DNA of 64,000 nt. Source: Ancylobacter sp. Lp-2. GTDB lineage: Bacteria; Pseudomonadota; Alphaproteobacteria; Rhizobiales; Xanthobacteraceae. Numbering within the stretch: the first letter of the stretch is position 1; each line of letters starts with the position of its first letter. Of the stretch, positions 33,089 to 42,300 are shown in pieces. A model generated the notes under the pieces. That model had not been told where the DNA came from and searched no databases. It saw nothing but the letters and a program-made list of their open reading frames with translations. The stretch lies in contig NZ_JAJALI010000001.1 of the NCBI RefSeq assembly GCF_020523795.1, forward strand, positions 923,501 through 987,500, in the 5' to 3' direction. The position numbers and the translations under genes are program-made.

Positions 33089-34072
33089 TCACCGCGATGC
33101 GTAGCGCGCGCGGCGTTCGTGCCACCAGGGCTGATTGCAGATGAAGCCGAGAAACCCCACGGTGATCAGCGCGCCGAGGTAGGAGGTGGCGCCCGTCGGC
33201 ACATCGAGCGGCGGATTCACCTCGACGAAATCAAAGCCGATGATTTCATGACGGCTGGCAATGGCTTTCAGCATGGCCATGAGCTGCCGGTAATCAAAGC
33301 CATCCGGCTCGCCCGAGACGCAGCCCGGAATGAGCGACATGTCGAGCGCGTCCACATCGATCGAGACATAGACCTTCGAGCGTTCCGGCAGCAGCCCCGC
33401 GATCCCCTCGGGTCCGAGCCGGCGGGATTCCGTCATGCCGAGCACCCGGTTGCCGCGTGCGCGCATCTCCTCGACATCGGATCGCGGATTGCGGATGCCG
33501 CGAATGCCGACCTGAGTGATCGAGAGGCAGGTTTCCATCCCGGCGATGTGGCGAAAGGCGTGGCTGTTGGTGCGGTTCAGCTCGTCGGTCGCCGGCTCAT
33601 AGTCCTGATGCGCGTCGAACTGGATCACGTGAGCGGGCTGATCGAGGCCCGCGAACACCGGCCAGGTGATCGAGTGATCGCCGCCCAGCACCACGGGAAA
33701 GGCGCCGGCCCTGGTGATCTCGCGCAGGCGCGCGGTGATGGCCTCGAAGCTGCGGGCCGCATTGGCGGGACGGATGTCGACATCGCCGGCATCGAGGATC
33801 AACCCGTTCGCAATCTCGTGCCAGAGATAGCTCTCGTCGCAGTCGAGATCATAAAGCGGCTGGGCCACCGAGAAGCGCAGAGTCTGTTCGCGGATCGAAC
33901 GCGGCCCCATGCGACTGCCCGGCAGGAAGGGCGATCCTTCGTCGAAGGGCACGCCGAGAACGGCGATCGCCGCCTGTTCCAGGTCTTTGACATCCTGCAT
34001 CGCGCGCTGGCGCAGGAAGCTCGCAATGCCGGTGAAGGGACGGTTGATCGAGGATGTTTTCATCTCATGCAT
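33089..34072 (-). CDS. Ureohydrolase (agmatinase/arginase family) 1
   Basis: 327 aa (324 from the third in-frame ATG at 34063). Mn-binding motifs: GGDHS (VLGGDHSITWPVF), DAHQD (FDAHQDYEP), SIDVDALDMSLIPG. It hydrolyses a guanidino group to urea. After the third motif it has SGEPDGF instead of the usual TPxPGG, so its substrate may differ from agmatine. The start overlaps or touches the ABC ATPase stop, so it is last in the transporter operon. Candidates: guanidinobutyrate, guanidinopropionate or similar. Confidence 0.85.
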   Translation of the reverse strand: MHEMKTSSINRPFTGIASFLRQRAMQDVKDLEQAAIAVLGVPFDEGSPFLPGSRMGPRSIREQTLRFSVAQPLYDLDCDESYLWHEIANGLILDAGDVDIRPANAARSFEAITARLREITRAGAFPVVLGGDHSITWPVFAGLDQPAHVIQFDAHQDYEPATDELNRTNSHAFRHIAGMETCLSITQVGIRGIRNPRSDVEEMRARGNRVLGMTESRRLGPEGIAGLLPERSKVYVSIDVDALDMSLIPGCVSGEPDGFDYRQLMAMLKAIASRHEIIGFDFVEVNPPLDVPTGATSYLGALITVGFLGFICNQPWWHERRARYASR

Positions 34073-34862
34073 GGGCGTGACTGATCTTGTTGAAGAACTG
34101 GCGGATACGTGGATTGTCGTGGCTGGTGATGATCTGGCGCGGATCGCCGTCGGCGACGATCTCGCCGCGATCCATGAAGACCATTCGGTCGGCGACGTTG
34201 CGTGCGAAGGCGATCTCGTGTGTGACCACGAGCATGGTCGTGCCCTCGGCCGCGATGTCGCGCAGAAGCTGCAGCACCTCGCCGATCATCTCGGGGTCGA
34301 GTGCAGAGGTCGGCTCGTCGAACAGCATCAGCGTCGGGTCCATCGACATCGCGCGGGCGATGGCGACGCGTTGCTTCTGGCCGCCCGAAATCTGTGAGGG
34401 GTAGCGGTCGGCGAGCTGGGCGATATGCAGCCGCTGCAGCAGTTCGTGGGCCCGCGCGCGCGCCTCCGCGGCACTGCGGCCGAGCACGATCCGCTGCGCC
34501 GTGGTGATGTTCTTTTCCACCGTCATATGCGGCCAGAGATTGAACTGCTGGAAGACGAGGCCGATCTTCGCGCGCATCCGTTCGAATTCGCGCGGCGACT
34601 GGCGGGTCGTGCGGCTGCCGGGCCCCGGCGCGTTGCCGAAGGGCTGTCCGTCGATGGTGATCACCCCCTCGTCGGCGGGGTCGAGCATGGTCAGCGCGCG
34701 CAGAAAGGTCGACTTGCCGCAGCCCGAGGGGCCGACGAGGCTGACCACCTGCCGCTTCGGGATTTCCAGAGTCACATCGTTCAGCGCGACGAGACCGCCG
34801 AAGCGACGGGTAATACCGCGAGCGCTCAGCGCGAAGGGGGCCGGAGACGGGGCGCTGGTCAT
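34065..34862 (-). CDS. Amino-acid-type ABC transporter ATP-binding protein
   Basis: 265 aa. Walker A GPSGCGKST, Q-loop QQFNLWPHM, signature SGGQKQR (ISGGQKQRVAIARAMS), Walker B MLFDEPTSALD, H-loop VVTHE. A small insertion after the Walker A region (GNAPGPGSRTTRQ) is slightly unusual. The start is the ATG at 34862 (MTSAPSPAPFAL). It serves the two permeases immediately upstream. Confidence 0.93.
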   Translation of the reverse strand: MTSAPSPAPFALSARGITRRFGGLVALNDVTLEIPKRQVVSLVGPSGCGKSTFLRALTMLDPADEGVITIDGQPFGNAPGPGSRTTRQSPREFERMRAKIGLVFQQFNLWPHMTVEKNITTAQRIVLGRSAAEARARAHELLQRLHIAQLADRYPSQISGGQKQRVAIARAMSMDPTLMLFDEPTSALDPEMIGEVLQLLRDIAAEGTTMLVVTHEIAFARNVADRMVFMDRGEIVADGDPRQIITSHDNPRIRQFFNKISHAHA

Positions 34863-34885
34863 GATGGGCTCCTTTACGGATCGGC

Positions 34886-35596
34886 TCAGCGGCGCAGGCT
34901 GAGGTAGCGCGCGGCGATGGGAGAGAGCGTGGCTTCTTCGCCGCCGTGCATCAGGAACCGTCGCTCGGAGAAGCCGGCAACGCTGACGAGTGAGAGAGTG
35001 ACGAGCCAGTAGAGCACCGCCGTGACCAGGAAAACCTCGAAAGGCGCGAAGGTCTGGCCTTGGACGATCAGCCCCTGATAGGTCAGTTCCGAGACCGTCA
35101 GCACGGAGAGAACAGAGCTTTCCTTGATCATCGTGATGGTATTGCCCAGAAGCGAAGGCAGGGCCGGGCGCCAGAGCTGCGGGATAATGACGATGCGGGC
35201 CGTTTGAAAGCGGCTCATGCCGATGGCGCGGGCCGATTCCCACTGGCCGGCTGGCAAGCCGTTGACGGTGGCGCGGATCACTTCGGCATAATAGGCCGAG
35301 CAGAAGGCGGTCAGCGCGATCAGTCCGCTGACGATCGGCGGCGCGCGCCAGCCGAAGGCCGGCATCAAAAAATGGATCGAGTAGACCAGCACGATGAAAG
35401 GGGCGCCGCGCATGATGGCCAGCCACAGCGTGGTGAAGGCACGTCCTACCGGCCCGCCGCGCAGCGAAAGCACGGTCAGCAGCGCGGCGGTGATCAGCCC
35501 CAGCACGGCCGCCGCCGCCGAGACTGCCAGCGTCACCCGGAGGCCGGCGAGGAACTCGGGCCAGAACTTTAAGGTCGCGAAAAGATCGAAGCTCAT
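34886..35596 (-). CDS. ABC transporter permease (polar amino acid type) 2
   Basis: 236 aa with five or six membrane helices. The EAA-type loop ETVNGLP/GQWESARAIGMSRFQTARIV gives the coupling site for the ATPase. The 35596 boundary is shared with the next upstream permease stop. HisQM/GlnP-type family. Confidence 0.9.
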   Translation of the reverse strand: MSFDLFATLKFWPEFLAGLRVTLAVSAAAAVLGLITAALLTVLSLRGGPVGRAFTTLWLAIMRGAPFIVLVYSIHFLMPAFGWRAPPIVSGLIALTAFCSAYYAEVIRATVNGLPAGQWESARAIGMSRFQTARIVIIPQLWRPALPSLLGNTITMIKESSVLSVLTVSELTYQGLIVQGQTFAPFEVFLVTAVLYWLVTLSLVSVAGFSERRFLMHGGEEATLSPIAARYLSLRR

Positions 35597-36255
35597 CAGA
35601 TGCGCCCCCGCACGAAGCGGCGCTCGACAACGGCGCCGATGGCCATGAGCCCGAGATTGATCACGATGAAGCAGAGCGCCGCCCCCAGGATCGGCTCGAT
35701 CGGGCGGAAGCTCGCCGCGCCCATCTGCTGGGCGGTGCGCAGCACTTCGACCACGGTGATCATCGAAAGCAGCGCGGTGGATTTCACGATCACCGTGCCT
35801 TCATTGACCATGACCGGCACTGCGCGACGCAGCAACTGCGGCAAGACGATCGCCGTCCAGATCCGGTGCGGCGGCAGGCCGATGGCCACGGCGGCTTCGA
35901 CGTGACCTTCCTCGATGGTCAGCAACGTGCCGCGCAGGCTTTCTGTGAGAAAGGCCGAGGTGTTGCACGTGATCGCCAGGACGCCGGCGGTGACGGGATC
36001 GAGACGCAGCCCGAGGATCGGCAGCCCGTAATAGAAGAGGAAGATCTGGATGAGCAGCGGCGTGCCGCGCAGGAAGCTGATCAACAACTCCAGCACGGCA
36101 TTGACCAATCGCCATTTCTGCGCCCGGATCACGGTGACCCCGGCGCCGACGACCAGCGTCAGCAGGCAAGTGATCGCCGCGATACGCAGATTGATCAGCG
36201 AGGCTTCGACAAGCCGGGGCAGCGCGTCGAGGAATATGGCGAGATCAGGTTTCAT
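35596..36255 (-). CDS. ABC transporter permease (polar amino acid type) 1
   Basis: 219 aa, similar in plan to its partner: ITCLLTLVVGAGVTVIRAQ at the start, the EAA loop EEGHVEAAVAIGLPPHRIW and five membrane segments. Together they form a heterodimer. It lies 113 bases after the binding protein gene, with a strong hairpin between. Confidence 0.9.
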   Translation of the reverse strand: MKPDLAIFLDALPRLVEASLINLRIAAITCLLTLVVGAGVTVIRAQKWRLVNAVLELLISFLRGTPLLIQIFLFYYGLPILGLRLDPVTAGVLAITCNTSAFLTESLRGTLLTIEEGHVEAAVAIGLPPHRIWTAIVLPQLLRRAVPVMVNEGTVIVKSTALLSMITVVEVLRTAQQMGAASFRPIEPILGAALCFIVINLGLMAIGAVVERRFVRGRI

Positions 36256-36324
36256 CCGTCGTCATGGATCGCGGCTGGGAGGGAGTGACAGGCATCCGTC
36301 GGTAGCCCGTCCGGGTGCCATGAG

Positions 36325-36354
36325 GGCCGGGCGCGCCTTGGCGCGCGCCCGGCC
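36325..36354 (-). terminator. GC-rich hairpin between binding protein and permease
   Basis: Arms of about 13 bases (GGCCGGGCGCGCC and its inverse) with a tiny loop, between the binding-protein stop and the first permease start. Such hairpins commonly raise binding-protein levels over the membrane genes by mRNA processing or partial termination. Confidence 0.6.
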
Positions 36355-36367
36355 TGTCTGCAGCGAA

Positions 36368-37204
36368 TTACTGCGCGCCGGGGGGCAGATAGCCCTCTTT
36401 CGGGATGACGAACGTGGTGCCGAACCATTTCGTCTGCAGCTTTTGCAGCCGGCCGTCGTCCTGCATTTTGTAGATGACCGAGGAGACGAAGTCGCGAAGG
36501 TCCTTGTCGGTTGGACGCGCCGCCCAGGCGAAGTAGGTGTACTGCCCTTCCGAGCGGATATCGGTGCCGACCTGGAATGTTTCGGGCCGCTCCTTTGCCA
36601 GAACCGCCAGCGCCGGACGGTTCTGCACGACGGCATCCACCTCGCCGCTGGCCAGGGCCATGTAGGCGTCGGGAAAGGCGGTATAGAGCTTCAGCTCACG
36701 AAAGCCCTTCCCCTTGGCCGTCAGTTTGGTGTCGAGATCCCGCACGATGGGCTCGAAATTCGAGGCGAGCTGGGTGGCGACCACCTTGCCCGCAAGATCC
36801 TCGGGAGACGCGAAGGCTTCGCCCTTCCGGCTCAGGACGGCGGGAACGGCGTCGATGATCGGCGCGGTATAGGCATAGCGCGCGGCACGTTCCGCATTGA
36901 TGCCGACCGACGTGGCGACGAGGTCGAAGTTACCGGCCAGCAGGCCCGGCAGGATGCCCTGGAAGGGCAGGTCGAGCTGGCGCAATTTTACGCCGAGCTC
37001 GCTGACCACCACGTCGAGTATGTCCTTGCCGTAGCCGACGATCTTGCCGTTCTCGACGAACTCGAACGGCGGGAAGGCGGCCTCGGTTCCGACCGTGATG
37101 ACGCCTTCGCGGCGGATCTTTTCAAGGGTGGTTTCGGCAAGAGCAGGTAGGGCGACAAGGCCGATTCCAAGGCCAAGCGCCAAGCTGCGCAGCAAAGTTT
37201 TCAT
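36368..37204 (-). CDS. ABC transporter substrate-binding protein (SBP_bac_3)
   Basis: 278 aa with signal peptide (MKTLLRSLALGLGIGLVALPALA). SBP_bac_3 motifs: GVITVGTEAAFPPFEFVENGKIVGYGKDILD and NFDLVATSVGINAERAARYAYTAPI, then SGEVDAVVQNRPAL. It is periplasmic and should deliver a cationic amino acid-like or guanidino ligand, given the flanking ureohydrolases. A GAGTCTGAAA box and spacing before 37204 fit. Confidence 0.9.
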   Translation of the reverse strand: MKTLLRSLALGLGIGLVALPALAETTLEKIRREGVITVGTEAAFPPFEFVENGKIVGYGKDILDVVVSELGVKLRQLDLPFQGILPGLLAGNFDLVATSVGINAERAARYAYTAPIIDAVPAVLSRKGEAFASPEDLAGKVVATQLASNFEPIVRDLDTKLTAKGKGFRELKLYTAFPDAYMALASGEVDAVVQNRPALAVLAKERPETFQVGTDIRSEGQYTYFAWAARPTDKDLRDFVSSVIYKMQDDGRLQKLQTKWFGTTFVIPKEGYLPPGAQ

Positions 37205-37276
37205 GTTTCAGACTCCATCCGGCAAGGCTGCGCCGGGGGTGCGTTCCCCCGGTCGTCATTTCGTGGTGAGGGAGGA

Positions 37277-38251
37277 TCAGCGGCTGCCGCGCTCGAAATA
37301 ATTCGCGCGCGTCGCGGCTCCGATGAGATTGGTGATCAGTCGGCAGGCCACCACCGAGGTCAGGTCGTTCAGATCGAGCTCAGGGCAGATCTCGACGATG
37401 TCCATGCCGACGACACGGCCCTTGCCCACGAGGCCGTGGATTAGCTCGCGGACCTGGAGATAGGTCAGGCCGCCGGGGCAGGGGGTCTCGACCGCCGGGC
37501 AGAACGAGGGGTCGAGCCCATCGGCGTCGATGGTGAGGTAGTAGCGTCCCTTGTCGGGGATGCGGTCGAGGATCGCCTGCACGCCGTGCTGATGCACCTC
37601 GAAAGAGGTGATGATGTTGGCGCCATAGGCGGCGGCGGCTTCGACCTCCTCGGGCCGGGCGCTACCTTGGGCACGCATCCCGATCTGGAAGATATCGCCG
37701 ATGTGATCGAGCTCCGAGGCGCGTCGGATCGGCGAGGACAGGCCGTCATGCACGCCGTTGCGCTCTTGGCGCCAGTCGATGTGCGCATCCACCTGGATCA
37801 GGGTGATCTGGCCTTCCTCGGGATTGAGTTCGTCCAGAGCGCGGAAGATCGGGATCGGAATGCCATGATCGCCGCCGATGGTAATCGGCAGCGCGCCAGA
37901 TTTCAGGATCTTGCGCATGACGATCTCGGCACGACGGAAGTGGTCGCCGCCCGGTACCGCCACATCGTAGCGCACGTCGCCCACATCGACCATTTTCACC
38001 GGGCGATTGTCGAAGATCGGTCCCCCGAGATCGTAGTCGTAACGGTCGAGGTTCTGGCATGCGCGATAGGAGGCCTGGCGCACGGCGTTCGGGGCATTGA
38101 TCTGACCATTGGCGATCGCCTCGGGCCAGTAGGCCGACCCATAAGGCAGACCCAGAATCGCGATATCGGCATCGAGCGTCTCGAGGTCGGTATGAACCTC
38201 CGAGAACATGAAGCTGCCATGGGTCGTGCGCGGAGGGACGTTCAGGGACAT
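37277..38251 (-). CDS. Ureohydrolase (agmatinase family) 2
   Basis: 324 aa. GGDHGIPIPIF, VDAHIDWRQERNG and LTIDADGLDPSFCPAVETPCPGG are the three Mn-binding motifs; all Asp and His are present. TPCPGGLTY matches common agmatinase-like enzymes, unlike the first paralog. It is the first gene of the minus-strand unit and is divergent from the LysR gene. Two paralogs with distinct substrate loops suggest two guanidino substrates or successive steps. Confidence 0.87.
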   Translation of the reverse strand: MSLNVPPRTTHGSFMFSEVHTDLETLDADIAILGLPYGSAYWPEAIANGQINAPNAVRQASYRACQNLDRYDYDLGGPIFDNRPVKMVDVGDVRYDVAVPGGDHFRRAEIVMRKILKSGALPITIGGDHGIPIPIFRALDELNPEEGQITLIQVDAHIDWRQERNGVHDGLSSPIRRASELDHIGDIFQIGMRAQGSARPEEVEAAAAYGANIITSFEVHQHGVQAILDRIPDKGRYYLTIDADGLDPSFCPAVETPCPGGLTYLQVRELIHGLVGKGRVVGMDIVEICPELDLNDLTSVVACRLITNLIGAATRANYFERGSR

Positions 38252-38357
38252 GGTCGGACCTTGGGGTTGGATCGGCCTGGGAAGCTCCGCCCTGGAAAAT
38301 GAGGGCTTGATCCGCGGCTGCTGAGAAGGATGATCGCCCGCAAGGAAGGTGGATAAA

Positions 38358-39332
38358 ATGACAAGGTCGCCAACTAAAGTTGCGAAAAACGCAACCAGCC
38401 TGCCGCCGAGCCGGCCGAAAGTGTTGCCACGCCTGTCCGAGTCGGATCAGCGGAACATGCGCATTTTCCGCGCGGTGGCCGATTGCGGCGGCATCACCGC
38501 GGCCGAAAATCTGCTCGGAATGGAGAAATCCAACATTTCGCGTGCGATCCGGCAGCTCGAGGATCGTTTGGGGGAAGTGCTTTGCACCCGTGGTCCGAAA
38601 GGCTTCGAACTGACCGATTTCGGGCGGTCGGTGCACAGCGCGGCGATCATGCTCGGCGATGCGCTGGAGGTTGCCCGCAGCGAGATGATGCGGGCACGCA
38701 ACGCGGTAACCGGTATCGTCCGCGTCGGGATCCCCGACAACTGCCTGTCGAATGACGAGTGTTTCGTCAATGACGTCTTGCGCGCCTATATGGTGCAAAT
38801 GCCCGAGGTCGAGCTGCATCTGCACATCCTCTCCAGCGAATTGCTGCGCGAAGCACTGGAGGAGAGGCGGATTCATCTGGCGATCAACAGCTTGCGCCTG
38901 GTTCCGCAGCGCTACGAGAACGAGATCCTCTTCAAGGAGCATTTCCGGCTCTATGTTAAGGCGGAGACGCCGGAGGGAGCTCCACATCTGGCGCAGTTGC
39001 GCTCGCGTGGTTTCTCGATCGTCTTGAGAGAGGATGAATTTCTCTCCGATGACTGGAGCAAGTCGCTGGACTGGCTGCGAAACCGAAAGGTCTATGCTTC
39101 CGGTCTCGAAGCCGTAGCAACATTGATGGACAGCGGGCCCTTCGCCGGCTTCCTGCCGACGCATTATTGCCGCCAGCTCAAGATAAATCAGATCTTTCAG
39201 GAAGTTAACGGAGCCGCCGACCTGCGTTACGAGTTTCCATTTTATCTGACCTATGAGCGCGAGCGACCTCGGGCGTTTGCCGTGCAAAGCCTAATTCGGC
39301 AATTTCTGCTGCATCCGCGTAGGGTTAAATGA
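38358..39332 (+). CDS. LysR-type transcriptional regulator
   Basis: 324 aa with AAGGAAGG before the ATG. HTH: NMRIFRAVADCGGITAAENLLGMEKSNISRAIRQLEDRLG, then a co-inducer domain of the usual size. It is divergent from the second ureohydrolase; the 106-base gap likely holds its binding sites. Probable regulator of the guanidino locus. Its 3' end is convergent with the autotransporter. Confidence 0.9.
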   Translation: MTRSPTKVAKNATSLPPSRPKVLPRLSESDQRNMRIFRAVADCGGITAAENLLGMEKSNISRAIRQLEDRLGEVLCTRGPKGFELTDFGRSVHSAAIMLGDALEVARSEMMRARNAVTGIVRVGIPDNCLSNDECFVNDVLRAYMVQMPEVELHLHILSSELLREALEERRIHLAINSLRLVPQRYENEILFKEHFRLYVKAETPEGAPHLAQLRSRGFSIVLREDEFLSDDWSKSLDWLRNRKVYASGLEAVATLMDSGPFAGFLPTHYCRQLKINQIFQEVNGAADLRYEFPFYLTYERERPRAFAVQSLIRQFLLHPRRVK

Positions 39333-39399
39333 ATATTGTGCCGAATTGCCTTGTGTGATTTGGGCAATGCCGGTGATCGTCTGGGTCTCGACGGTTCGA

Positions 39400-42300
39400 T
39401 CAGAAGTGATAGGCCAGCCGGGCGCTGGCAGTCTGGCTGAGATAGGAATCGCCGAAATCGGCCGCATAGCCGAACCGCATCTCGAAGCCATTGGCATGGT
39501 AGAGCTGCACGCCGAGGTCGATCCGTCCCAGCACTTCGGGTGTGTCGACATAGGTGCTGAAGGTACCGTTGTCGGTGGTGGCGTTGACGAAGCTGCTCTC
39601 GAAAGTGTGCGTATTGTCGGGCAGATAGCTTACGCCCACGGTGGCATAGGGCCTGAGCGTCATGCCGGAATCCAGGGTGACGCGTCCGCCGACTTCCATC
39701 ATCAAGGACAGCGCCACGCTGGTCTTGCTGCTGTCCTCGACATTGAGCGCGTAGATCGAGGTGCCGGTTTCCGTCACGCCGGGCTGGTCGGTGTAGACCA
39801 GATCGGCATCGGCATAGGGGCGCACATACCAGTCGTCGAAGGTAAATTCGTAGCCGGCGCGCAACCGGGCGCCGGCGAGGAAGACGCTGGGATCGCTCTT
39901 CAGCGTCTCGGAGGCGAAGGGGAGGGTGATCTGGCGGTAGGAATCGTAGGAGCCGTAGGCCAGCGCCAGTGAGCCGGCGAAGAACCACGGCCCCTTCACA
40001 TGCTTCAGCGCCACCGAGCCATCCAGCGTGTAGCCGTCGCCCCACGAGCCGTTGTCCGTCGACGACGAGGTGTCGCCATAGGCGAAGGAGCCGCCGAGAT
40101 ACCATTCCGGCGCGATCTCGTGCTGGGCGCCGATGCGGTAGCTGGTGGTGTCGACCTCGTAGCCCTGGATGTCGCGAGTGGTGTCCTGATCGGTCCAGCG
40201 GCCGGAGATGGCGGCCCAGCTGCAATTGTCTTCGCCGAGCAGCACGCCATTGCTGACGAAGACCGGGCAGCTCATCGAGGCGCCCAGTATCGACCCGGCG
40301 GAGTTGGCCAGCGCCAGCGATTGCGCCTGGATGTCCTGGCCGGACAGCTGGTTCAGCATCGCCGTGTAGCCGGTGGCGGTGTCGATCCCCGACATGTCGG
40401 CGAACTGGGTGGCGAAGGCGGTGTCGGCATTGTCCCAGGCGCGGGTGAAATAGTTGGCGAGCGAGAACTGGCTGCGGTTGAGCGAAACGCCGGCCGGTGT
40501 GAAGTCCGAATGCGGCGTCAGCGTCAGCGTGTTGCCACGCTGCTCGGCATCCCAGTCGAACAGCAGCGAATCCTGCGCCTGCGCCGAGGAGGTCAAGCTG
40601 GTGGCGGTCACCACCGGTACCGTCCCGGGCAGCAGGCTGATCGCGGTTGGCACGATGACGCCGGCGATGGAGGCCGAGCCATCGATGTTCAGGCTGTCGG
40701 CGGAGCCGGCGAGCGAATGGATGGTGACGCCGAGCTGGCCGTTGGCGGTCTGCACGAAGTCGCCGGTGACACGGGTGGCGCGGATCTCGTCGGACAGGCC
40801 GATGTTCAGCACCCCGTCATTGGCAACGTCGCCGTCATTGATACTGCCGGTGTTGTGGGTGCCGCTATTGTTGAACACGCCGCCATTGAGATAAGCGGCG
40901 CCGGTGACCGTGCCGGAATTGTTGACGGTGGCGACGCCGTCGCCGGTTTGCAGGATCGCCGTCCCGCTGGTGCCGAGCCCGGTGGCAAGGGCGGCGCCGG
41001 AGGCGACGGTGACGGTGTTGCTGGAGTTGCCGCCGTCGATCCAGACGCCGGCGGCGCCAGATTGCGAGGCGGTGGCGGCGGTGCCGCTGCCGCCCGTCAC
41101 GGTGGCGTCGACGGTGACGGCGACGGTTCCGTTGTAGCCCGGCGTGCCCTGACTCTGCGCGAAGATGCCGATGCCGTTGGTGCCGGTGGCCGAGACCGTG
41201 CCATTGGCGATGACGGTGACATCGCCGCCGCCGGTGCAGGAGTCCACGCAGATACCCGAGGTTGCCGCCGCCGAGCCGGCGAAGATCGAGCCGTCGCTCA
41301 CCAGAATGCCGCCGCCGCCGCCGAGCGACTGCGCGAGGATGCCGACCGTCCCGGCGCCGGTGGCGGTGACGCTGCCGCCGATCTGCGTGATGGTCACGGC
41401 GCCGCCGCTTCCGGTTCCCTGGAGGAGGCTGTTCGAATCGGAGGCGTCCCACGTCGTGGTCAGCGAGGCCGCCGCCGCCGCCGTGGTGGTGCCGGTGTCG
41501 GCGATGCGGATATAGCCGCCGCCGCCGCCGATCGATTGCGCGACGATGCCGTGCGCGGCGACGCCCTGCGTGCTGAGATTGACGTTGCTGGCGTCGATCG
41601 TGACGGCGCCGCCATCGCCGCTCGACATGTCGCCGCCGAGATTGGCGGTCACGGTTTCGGCGGTCGGCTGGACGCTGATCAGGCCGCCGCCGCCGCCGAT
41701 CGACTGCGCCAGCAGGCCGATCGAATAGGCGCCGGTGGTGGAAACGTTCAGTATGGCGTTGGTTTCGCCCTGCTGCACCAGCACCGTCCTACCATCGCCG
41801 CCGGAGCCGGAATTGCCGCCGGCGGTCAGCTCCCACTGGGTGCCTTGCTGCGTGAGGCCGCCGAACAGGCTGCTGCCCGCGCCGCCGATGCCGCCGCCGC
41901 CGCCCACCGATTGCAGGATGATGGCATCGGCCGCGACGCCGGTGGTGGCCACGGTCGAGCCGTTGCTGTCGCCATATTCGAACTGCACCGGGCCGCCGGC
42001 ACCGCCGCTGCCGGCGTTCCCGCCCTCGTCCTGGCCGAGCGTCACGAGACCCGTCGCGCTGTCCGAACCGTCGCCGGCCATGCCGCCACCGCCACCGACG
42101 CTTTGCGCGACGATGCCGCTCGCGGCATAGCCGGCGGTCTGGATGATGGCGTCGCCCTGTTGCAGGTCGATGAACACCTCGTGGGCATCATTGCCCGAGC
42201 CGCCGCTGCCGCCGAGCGCGACGGTGGCATTGATGGTGATCTCGGGAAGGCCGCCGGTGCCGGTCGCCGCCGCCGTGCCGCCCTTGCCGCCGCCGCCGCC

